Assembly (NCBI GenBank): GCA_031271375.1
Contig: JAISVU010000146.1
Location: 1-11,365, forward strand
From: Clostridiales bacterium
GTDB taxonomy: Bacteria > Bacillota > Clostridia > Lachnospirales > WRAX01
Length of the DNA: 11,365 bases
Reading direction: 5' to 3'
Positions 6,798 through 11,365 of this stretch are shown here, one piece after another (the first letter of the stretch is position 1; every line of letters starts with the position of its first letter). Both the position numbers and the translations under genes were made by a program. A model generated the notes under the pieces. It was not told where the DNA came from. It worked only from the letters and a program-made list of their open reading frames with translations, and searched no databases.

Positions 6798-8291
6798 ATG
6801 GCGAGTTTTTTAGGTATTGACGTAGGCACGTCGGGAACCAAAGTAATATTGATGGCGGAGGACGGAAGAATCCTATGCTCACGTTCGTCGGGCTATGATG
6901 TGGACATGCCGCGCAACGGCTGGGCCGAACAGCACCCCGATATCTGGTGGAAGGGTACGCTGGAGGCTATTCAAGGCGTCCTTGCCGACCCTTCATGCGA
7001 TAAAAACGATATAAAGGCGCTGGGGCTCACCGGGCAGATGCACGGCCTTGTGGCGCTGGACAAAGCCGGTACGGTCATTCGCCCGGCCCTGCTGTGGTGC
7101 GACCAGCGCACAGCGAAGCAGTGTGACGAGATAACCGAGACGGTTGGGGCCGAGCGTCTCATAAAGCTGACCTCAAACCCGGCGCTGACCGGCTTTACGT
7201 CGCCCAAGATACTGTGGGTGCGCGAGAACGAGCCGGAGAACTATAAGAAATTCGCGGCGGTTATGCTGCCTAAGGATTATATACGCTATAAGCTCACCGG
7301 CGATAACGCCGGGGATGTTTCCGACGCCAGCGGCACCGGGCTTTTGAATGTGGCGGGGCGGGCTTGGTCGCAGGAAGTCTTGGATAAACTGGATATCAAT
7401 AAAGACTGGCTGGGCAAGCTCTACGAGAGCTGTGAAGTCACCGGGACGGTTTCGGGCGAAGCCGCCGCCGCAACGGGCCTGCCCAAAGGCCTGCCCGTCG
7501 TGGCCGGGGCGGGAGACAACGCCGCAGCGGCCATCGGCACCGGAGTGGCGAGGGACGGAAGCGCTTTCGTTACGATAGGGAGCTCCGGCGTAGTATTCGC
7601 GCACGCGACATCGATGACGACAGACCCTAAAGGCCGCGTCCATACGTTCTGCTCGGCCGTCCCCGGCGAGTGGCATATTATGGGCGTCATACTCAGCGCG
7701 GGGATGAGCCTGCAATGGTTCAGGAACAACGCCACAGGCGGCGCGACTTATGCCGTCTTGGACGCGGAAGCCGAAAAATCCCCGGTGGGCTGCAATAGGC
7801 TGATATTCCTGCCGTACCTTAACGGCGAGCGTACCCCGCACAAAGACCCGGACAGCAGGGGCGTATTCTTCGGCCTCTCGTCCATGCACACCAGGGGAGA
7901 CCTTGCCCGGGCCGTTATGGAGGGCGTCAGCTACGCGCTGAAGGATTCTTTGGACATAATAAACGAGATGGGCGTGACCGTCGCGACGATGACGGCCTGT
8001 GGCGGCGGCGGCGGAAGCCCGTTCTGGCGCAAGATGCTGGCCGATGTCTTCGGCGTCGCCGTCAACACGGTTCAAAGCCAGGAAGGCCCGGCCCTAGGCG
8101 CGGCTATCCTTGCCGGGGTAGGCGCTGGGACGTATCCTTCCGTGCCGGAAGCCTGCGATATCTTAATCAAGTCCGGCAACGATATCAAGCCGGATTTGGC
8201 GGCGACGCGGGCATACGCCGGCTACCACAGGCTGTACAAAGAGCTGTACGGCGCGCTGGCAGGGAGCTATAAGAAGCTGGCGGCGCTGTAG
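6798..8291 (+). CDS. xylB: Xylulokinase (FGGY carbohydrate kinase)
   Basis: Phosphorylates D-xylulose to D-xylulose-5-phosphate, delivering xylose carbon to the pentose phosphate pathway. From the ATG at 6798 the protein has 497 residues, the usual XylB length. Seen in order: the ATPase phosphate loop FLGIDVGTSGTK (4-15), TGQMHGLV (78-85) in the sugar site, WCDQRT (100-105), the FGGY N-domain element PKDYIRYKLTG (158-168), GAGDNAA (237-243) with the probable catalytic base Asp240, GERTPHKDPDSRG (343-355) and the C-terminal adenosine-binding ACGGGGGSPFW (400-410). A TTG at 6780 in the same frame would overlap xylA, but GAGGT (6786-6790) is spaced correctly for the ATG at 6798, and family members begin close to the FLGID strand. 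The short gap from xylA indicates a two-gene xylAB unit. No XylR-type regulator is in the window. Confidence 0.97.
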   Translation: MASFLGIDVGTSGTKVILMAEDGRILCSRSSGYDVDMPRNGWAEQHPDIWWKGTLEAIQGVLADPSCDKNDIKALGLTGQMHGLVALDKAGTVIRPALLWCDQRTAKQCDEITETVGAERLIKLTSNPALTGFTSPKILWVRENEPENYKKFAAVMLPKDYIRYKLTGDNAGDVSDASGTGLLNVAGRAWSQEVLDKLDINKDWLGKLYESCEVTGTVSGEAAAATGLPKGLPVVAGAGDNAAAAIGTGVARDGSAFVTIGSSGVVFAHATSMTTDPKGRVHTFCSAVPGEWHIMGVILSAGMSLQWFRNNATGGATYAVLDAEAEKSPVGCNRLIFLPYLNGERTPHKDPDSRGVFFGLSSMHTRGDLARAVMEGVSYALKDSLDIINEMGVTVATMTACGGGGGSPFWRKMLADVFGVAVNTVQSQEGPALGAAILAGVGAGTYPSVPEACDILIKSGNDIKPDLAATRAYAGYHRLYKELYGALAGSYKKLAAL

Positions 8292-8294
8292 GGC

Positions 8295-8326
8295 AATGTA
8301 TAATGAAAAATGAACAATGAATAATT
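8295..8326. repeat. AT-rich AATGA/AATAA-type degenerate tandem repeat
   Basis: A 32-base AT-rich tract made of near-repeats of AATG followed by two to four A/T/C bases, starting 4 bases past the xylB stop. It stands out against the GC-rich coding sequence around it. It encodes nothing and is not a terminator by itself. It sits directly beside the 8330-8376 hairpin, and the two could be one repeat cassette. Confidence 0.45.
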
Positions 8327-8329
8327 ATT

Positions 8330-8376
8330 TGTGTCTCTGTGCGGAGTGGTTTTAAATCATTTCCCACAGAGACGCA
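8330..8376. repeat. Long imperfect hairpin repeat, CTCTGTG family
   Basis: The arms TGTGTCTCTGTG (8330-8341) and CACAGAGACGCA (8365-8376) pair over 12 positions with one wobble. Pairing continues inward through GGAG/TTCC and TGGT/ATCA with single-base bulges to a 5-base loop (8351-8355). The 12-mer GTGTCTCTGTGC at 8331-8342 recurs exactly at 10469-10480. It looks like an intergenic repeat unit, for example a REP- or MITE-like palindrome. No T run follows, so a classic intrinsic terminator after xylB is unlikely, though the hairpin could protect the mRNA 3' end. Confidence 0.6.
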
Positions 8377-8414
8377 GATATGGCTTTGAATTTCCTAAAG
8401 TAGGGGCGGTAATA

Positions 8415-9218
8415 ATGCCTACAGATAATATACGCGATACCGCTTATATAGATCGATACTACTCCGGCTACAATGAGGACGGGCGGCTCCTGTCCCCGCA
8501 CGGGCAGGTTGAGTTCCTTACGACGATGCGGTACATAAAGAAATACCTGGAACCGGGTATGAGGATACTTGAAATCGGCGCGGGTACGGGGCGGTACTCC
8601 CACGCGCTGGCTCGGATGGGCTATAAGGTGGACGCCGTCGAGCTTGTGCAGGCGAATATTGATATATTTAAGGATAACACGGAACGGGGCGAGGATATCT
8701 CTGTAAGACAGGGCGACGCGCTCGACTTATCCGGCATCGACGGCGAAACCTATGACATCGTTCTGCTGCTTGGCCCGATGTATCACCTATATAATGATGA
8801 AGACAAGTTGAAAGCCCTGTCCGAGGCGCTGCGCGTCACAAAGACGGGCGGATTGCTGTACATAGCTTACTGCATATCCGATGCGTCGATCATCGGGTAC
8901 GGATTCCAGCAAGGCAATATAATGGGTATTATCGAAAAAGGTCTGCTTGACACGCGGACATTCAAAACGCGCTCAACGCCGATAGAAGTATTCGAGCTGT
9001 GCCGCAAGGAGGATATCGACGGGCTAATGTCCCGTTTCAACACGGAACGGCTTCACTATGTCGCCACGGATTTATACACCAATTACATGAGAGACTGCGT
9101 AGACGCAATGGACGGGAAGACATTTGAATTGTATTTAAGCTATCATTATGCGATATGCGAACGCCCCGATATGGCAGGGATTTCGCACCACAGCCTGGAT
9201 ATTAGCAGAAAGTGTTAG
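8415..9218 (+). CDS. Class I SAM-dependent methyltransferase
   Basis: Predicted cytoplasmic methyltransferase with unknown substrate. I take the ATG at 8415 (267 residues, starting MPTDNIRD). The open frame extends upstream to 8331, but that part translates the hairpin repeat, and AGGGGCGG (8402-8409) is placed for 8415. The Rossmann fold shows motif I ILEIGAGTGRYS (51-62) binding SAM, an acidic residue at the end of strand 2 (Glu76 in VDAVEL), GDALDL (100-105) as the adenine-site motif and YDIVLLLGPMYHL (113-125) as strand 4 with the substrate-facing loop. A conserved N-terminal helix contains VEFLTTMRYIKKYL (32-45). The C-terminal half holds a variable substrate-recognition region with paired tyrosines. 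The pattern is that of common Firmicutes small-molecule methyltransferases (Methyltransf_25-like). Its place between xylAB and the sugar transporter, with repeats on both sides, does not by itself indicate a role in xylose use. Confidence 0.88.
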   Translation: MPTDNIRDTAYIDRYYSGYNEDGRLLSPHGQVEFLTTMRYIKKYLEPGMRILEIGAGTGRYSHALARMGYKVDAVELVQANIDIFKDNTERGEDISVRQGDALDLSGIDGETYDIVLLLGPMYHLYNDEDKLKALSEALRVTKTGGLLYIAYCISDASIIGYGFQQGNIMGIIEKGLLDTRTFKTRSTPIEVFELCRKEDIDGLMSRFNTERLHYVATDLYTNYMRDCVDAMDGKTFELYLSYHYAICERPDMAGISHHSLDISRKC

Positions 9219-9220
9219 CG

Positions 9221-9239
9221 ACTGTTTCGTTTTTACAGT
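9221..9239. other. Weak stem-loop after the methyltransferase gene
   Basis: ACTGT (9221-9225) and ACAGT (9235-9239) are perfect inverted copies flanking a T-rich 9-base loop, two bases after the methyltransferase stop. A 5-bp stem is too weak to call a terminator, and no T run follows on the plus strand. Confidence 0.25.
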
Positions 9240-9250
9240 AACTATCTGGG

Positions 9251-9270
9251 TTCTCGGCTCTGTGTTCTGG
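9251..9270. repeat. CTCTGTG-family intergenic repeat copy
   Basis: TTCTCGG followed directly by CTCTGTGT (9251-9265) matches the copy at 10463-10479 (TTCTCGG, TGT, CTCTGTG) except for three missing bases. It lies in the 120-base spacer in front of the sugar-binding gene and is pyrimidine/G-rich on the plus strand. It is non-coding. Confidence 0.5.
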
Positions 9271-9285
9271 TTTCTTCCCTTTATA

Positions 9286-9312
9286 TGTTCCGCCGCTTCG
9301 CTGCGTTGAACA
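9286..9312. repeat. Hairpin upstream of the sugar-binding protein gene
   Basis: TGTTC (9286-9290) pairs with GAACA (9308-9312). Inside, CGC pairs with GCG past a two-base bulge, and GC/GC closes a TTC loop. An A-rich run (9314-9320) follows, then the AAGGAG ribosome binding site (9325-9330). In mRNA this hairpin would sit just upstream of the ribosome binding site. Read on the minus strand it is a stem preceded by T residues, so it is not an intrinsic terminator in either direction. The half-sites are GTTC then GAAC, the reverse order of a B. subtilis-type LexA box. Confidence 0.4.
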
Positions 9313-9338
9313 TAAAAAAATCCAAAGGAGTGCATTGA

Positions 9339-10430
9339 ATGAAGAAAGCATTTTCCCTCCTGCTGGCCGCCCTTTTGATCGTAGGGCTTGCGGCCTGCGC
9401 CTCACCCACGGGCGATACGCCCGCCGCGGGCGGCGACGCCGTGAAAATCGGCGTTTCAATGCCCACGCAGTCGCTCCAGCGCTGGAACCAAGACGGCGCC
9501 AACATGAAAGAGCAGCTTGAGGCTGCCGGTTACGAGGTTGACCTCCAGTACGCGGGCGACAACGACATCCCTACCCAGATCAACCAGATCGAGAACATGA
9601 TCTCCAACGGATGCAGCGTCCTTGTTATCGCCGCCATCGACGACTCGTCGCTGACCCAGGTGCTTGAAGGCGCGAAGGAAAACGACGTCAAAGTCATCGC
9701 TTACGACCGCCTTATCAAGAACACCGACGCCGTGAGCTACTATGCCACGTTCGACAACTGGCTCGTCGGCACCACCCAGGGCAACTTCCTCAAAGACCGG
9801 CTGGATCTTGAGAACGCCGAAGGCCCCTTCAACATCGAGCTGTTCACCGGCGACCCCGGCGACAACAACATCAACTACTTCTTCGGCGGCGCTATGGAAG
9901 TGCTGACCCCCTACATCGAGGAAGGTAAGCTGGTCGTCCTCTCCGGCGAAATCGAGCAGGCCGTGGTCGCCACGCCCCAGTGGAACACCGAGGAATCTCA
10001 GAAGCGTATGGAGAACCTTATCGCGGCCTACGGTTACGGCCCCGACGGCACCCAGCTTGACGCGGTGCTGTCCTCCAACGACTCCGTGGCCAACGGCATC
10101 ACGAACGCCCTTGTCGCCGCCGGGTACACCGCCGAGAACTTCCCGCTCATCACCGGGCAGGACTGCGACATCACAAGCACAAAGAACATGATCGCCGGCA
10201 TCCAGGCTATGTCCGTCTTTAAAGACACGCGTATACTGGCGGCGACGACCCTCGAGATGATCGAGGCCATCGTAAACGGTACCGAGGTTCCGATTAACAA
10301 TACCACCGATTACGACAACGGTATCTTCGTCGTTCCGACGTTCCTCTGCGAGCCCGTGTTCGCCGACATCAACAACTACGAAGAGCTGCTTATCGAGTCC
10401 GGTTACTACACGCTGGATCAGCTCCAGTAG
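9339..10430 (+). CDS. chvE: ChvE-type sugar-binding lipoprotein of a multiple-monosaccharide ABC importer
   Basis: Extracytoplasmic substrate-binding protein that captures aldoses for the MmsAB (GguAB) transporter. The 363-residue precursor has a signal peptide with hydrophobic core and lipobox LAAC, so Cys20 should be lipidated and anchor it in the membrane, followed by a short Gly/Ala/Pro linker. The mature part follows Agrobacterium ChvE closely: MPTQSLQRWNQDG (41-53), LQYAGDNDIPTQINQIENMI (69-88), VIAYDRLIKN (119-128), VSYYATFDN (132-140), FNIELFTGDPGDNN (164-177), LITGQDCD (270-277), SVFKDTR (292-298) and the end SGYYTLDQLQ. The start has AAGGAG 8 bases upstream. Codon choice differs from neighbouring genes: isoleucine is almost always ATC, and AAC, GAC and TTC dominate, whereas neighbours use ATA freely. 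This suggests high expression, as expected for binding proteins. ChvE relatives bind glucose, galactose, arabinose or xylose; the adjacent xylAB favours xylose among the ligands, by inference. Confidence 0.95.
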   Translation: MKKAFSLLLAALLIVGLAACASPTGDTPAAGGDAVKIGVSMPTQSLQRWNQDGANMKEQLEAAGYEVDLQYAGDNDIPTQINQIENMISNGCSVLVIAAIDDSSLTQVLEGAKENDVKVIAYDRLIKNTDAVSYYATFDNWLVGTTQGNFLKDRLDLENAEGPFNIELFTGDPGDNNINYFFGGAMEVLTPYIEEGKLVVLSGEIEQAVVATPQWNTEESQKRMENLIAAYGYGPDGTQLDAVLSSNDSVANGITNALVAAGYTAENFPLITGQDCDITSTKNMIAGIQAMSVFKDTRILAATTLEMIEAIVNGTEVPINNTTDYDNGIFVVPTFLCEPVFADINNYEELLIESGYYTLDQLQ

Positions 10431-10451
10431 GAGCTAGTTGCTAGGAGCTAG
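10428..10451. repeat. Direct repeat TAGGAGCTAG x2 at the chvE stop codon
   Basis: TAGGAGCTAG occurs exactly at 10428-10437 and 10442-10451, separated by TTGC. The first three bases of the first copy are the TAG stop codon of the binding-protein gene. Each copy contains the self-complementary AGCT and CTAG, so several short alternative hairpins are possible. Confidence 0.6.
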
Positions 10452-10462
10452 GCTAAAAGATT

Positions 10463-10490
10463 TTCTCGGTGTCTCTGTGCCTCTGTGTGA
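10463..10490. repeat. CTCTGTG-family intergenic repeat copy
   Basis: Contains TTCTCGG, then GTGTCTCTGTGC (10469-10480, identical to 8331-8342) and a second CTCTGTG (10481-10487), making an internal tandem of the CTCTGTG word. It is non-coding and located between the binding-protein and ATPase genes of one transporter, so it would be part of their transcript if they are co-transcribed. Confidence 0.55.
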
Positions 10491-10509
10491 TAATTCATTA
10501 AGTATCCGC

Positions 10510-10528
10510 AGGGGTACAGAGTACACCT
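10510..10528 (+). other. Small hairpin between binding-protein and ATPase genes
   Basis: GTAC/GTAC (10514-10517 with 10521-10524) around an AGA loop, extended by GG/CC past a bulged A and an outer G-T pair. Stem-loops after a binding-protein gene commonly lower expression of the downstream transporter genes relative to the binding protein. That role is inferred, and the stem is short. Confidence 0.3.
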
Positions 10529-10556
10529 ATTACCATCTATCATTAAAGGTGATTCT

Positions 10557-11365
10557 ATGTCCAATCCATTATTACGAATGAGCGGTATAACGAAGGAGTT
10601 TCCAGGGGCGCTGGCGCTGGACCGGGTGAGTTTTGACGTTGAGGACGGGGAGATTCACGCACTTGTGGGCGAGAACGGCGCGGGCAAATCCACGCTGATG
10701 AACGTCCTGAGCGGGGTTCATCCCTACGGGAGCTTCGGCGGGGAAATCGAGTTTGACGGCAAGCCCTGCCGCTTCAACACTATACCGGACAGCGAAAAGC
10801 TGGGAATAGTTATAATCCATCAGGAGCTTGCGCTGGTGCCGCTGATGTCTATCGCGGAGAATATGTTCCTGGGGAACGAGCAGGGAACATATCTGCGCAT
10901 GGACTGGGACGGAACAAGGCGCAGAGCGGCCGAGTATATGGAAATGGTGGGCTTGAAGGAATCACCGGACACGCTTATAAAGGACATAGGCGTAGGGAAG
11001 CAGCAGCTGGTGGAGATCGCGAAGGCGCTGTCGAAGAACGTGAGGCTCCTTATCCTGGACGAGCCGACGGCTTCATTAAACGAGGACGATTCGCAAAAGC
11101 TGTTAAAGCTCCTGGTTGATTTTAAGAGCCGGGGCATGACTTCGATATTGATATCCCATAAACTGGGAGAGGTGTCCCAGGTGGCGGATCATATAACGAT
11201 TCTTCGGGACGGCGCTGTAATTGAAACACTGGACAAGGGAAGCGGAGACATCGGCGAAAGCCGCATTATCAAAGGGATGGTGGGCCGGGAGATGACAGAT
11301 CGCTTCCCCAAACGGCAGAGCAATCCAGGCGAGGTATACTTTGAAATAAAGGGCTGGAATGTTTA
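10557..11365 (+). CDS. mmsA: Multiple-monosaccharide ABC importer ATP-binding protein, 3'-truncated by the window
   Basis: ATPase of the ChvE-type sugar importer, called MmsA or GguA; it should pair with a single permease, MmsB/GguB, encoded beyond the window. The 269 visible residues are the first of two nucleotide-binding domains plus the beginning of the second. Motifs: Walker A GENGAGKS (38-45), HPYGSFGGEIEFDG (55-68) typical of this subfamily, Q-loop Gln89 in IIHQE, the signature as VGKQQ (146-150) in place of SGGQ, Walker B LLILDEP (164-170) and the H-loop His201. The second domain seems to start near residue 259; tandem-domain family members run to about 500 residues. AAAGGTG lies just upstream of the ATG. 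The gap to the binding-protein gene is 126 bases and filled with repeats. It has no stop inside the window and is cut by the edge, not broken. The symbol mmsA is also used for an unrelated dehydrogenase. Confidence 0.95.
   Translation, partial: MSNPLLRMSGITKEFPGALALDRVSFDVEDGEIHALVGENGAGKSTLMNVLSGVHPYGSFGGEIEFDGKPCRFNTIPDSEKLGIVIIHQELALVPLMSIAENMFLGNEQGTYLRMDWDGTRRRAAEYMEMVGLKESPDTLIKDIGVGKQQLVEIAKALSKNVRLLILDEPTASLNEDDSQKLLKLLVDFKSRGMTSILISHKLGEVSQVADHITILRDGAVIETLDKGSGDIGESRIIKGMVGREMTDRFPKRQSNPGEVYFEIKGWNV

Noticed and set aside
5429..6841. A 470-residue open frame on the minus strand across xylA
   Set aside because: It is the antisense shadow of a GC-rich gene with strong xylose isomerase motifs; it has no recognisable domain, a low-complexity Gly/Val/His composition and no ribosome binding site.
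8295..8376. An intrinsic terminator after xylB
   Set aside because: The hairpin is long and bulged and is followed by GATATGG with no T run. The AT-rich tract precedes the hairpin on the plus strand, and neither orientation gives a convincing stem plus T tail.
8331..8414. A 28-residue N-terminal extension of the methyltransferase
   Set aside because: The extension translates the 8330-8376 hairpin repeat, and a good ribosome binding site (8402-8409) serves the ATG at 8415.
9286..9312. A LexA/SOS box formed by TGTTC and GAACA
   Set aside because: The half-sites are in the wrong order and 17 bases apart, and the region is better explained as a hairpin upstream of a sugar transporter gene.
8330..10490. 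A CRISPR array or phage attachment sites from the repeated words
   Set aside because: The copies are irregular, kilobases apart, separated by full genes and lack uniform spacers, and there is no cas or integrase gene.

Overview
The window looks like a compact stretch of an ordinary bacterial chromosome, most likely from a Firmicutes (Clostridia-like) or similarly organised bacterium. The basis is moderately high GC with frequent ATA isoleucine codons, strong AGGAGG-type ribosome binding sites, a lipobox secretion signal, and family resemblances of UvrB, XylA and the sugar-binding protein. That placement is inference; no rRNA, tRNA or phylogenetic marker has been compared. I see no phage, transposase, CRISPR, toxin-antitoxin or defence genes. 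No stretch longer than about 125 bases lacks a gene or a describable repeat.

Layout. (1) Positions 29-2985, minus strand: a GNAT acetyltransferase, thioredoxin (trxA) and the excision-repair helicase subunit uvrB, in that transcriptional order. trxA and uvrB are separated by 5 bases and are probably co-expressed. (2) Positions 2986-3090: a short divergent promoter region. (3) Positions 3091-5385, plus strand: a tightly overlapping molybdenum-cofactor operon, mogA/moaB-type, moaC, moaA and a stand-alone MOSC-domain protein. (4) Positions 5471-8291: xylA and xylB, preceded by an extended -10 promoter overlapping an operator-like inverted repeat. (5) Positions 8415-9218: a SAM-dependent methyltransferase between repeat-bearing spacers. 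(6) Positions 9339 to the window end: chvE-type sugar-binding lipoprotein and the first half of its ATPase (mmsA/gguA), the start of a multiple-monosaccharide ABC importer whose permease should lie beyond the window.

How the genes work together. Regions 4 and 6 form a pentose module: import of xylose or another aldose by the ChvE-type transporter, isomerisation of xylose to xylulose by XylA, and phosphorylation by XylB to xylulose-5-phosphate for the pentose phosphate pathway. MoaC and MoaA build cyclic pyranopterin monophosphate from GTP, and the MogA-type protein acts near the end of cofactor assembly. MPT synthase (moaD, moaE), moeA and mobA are not in the window.

The genes are mostly well-known families, and I found no convincing new multi-gene system. 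The most interesting details are regulatory or structural: a family of CTCTGTG-containing intergenic repeats and hairpins confined to the spacers between xylB and the importer ATPase; a Shine-Dalgarno site built from the codons for MoaA's functional C-terminal Gly-Gly; an operator-like palindrome in the xylA promoter; and codon use in the sugar-binding gene that differs clearly from its neighbours.
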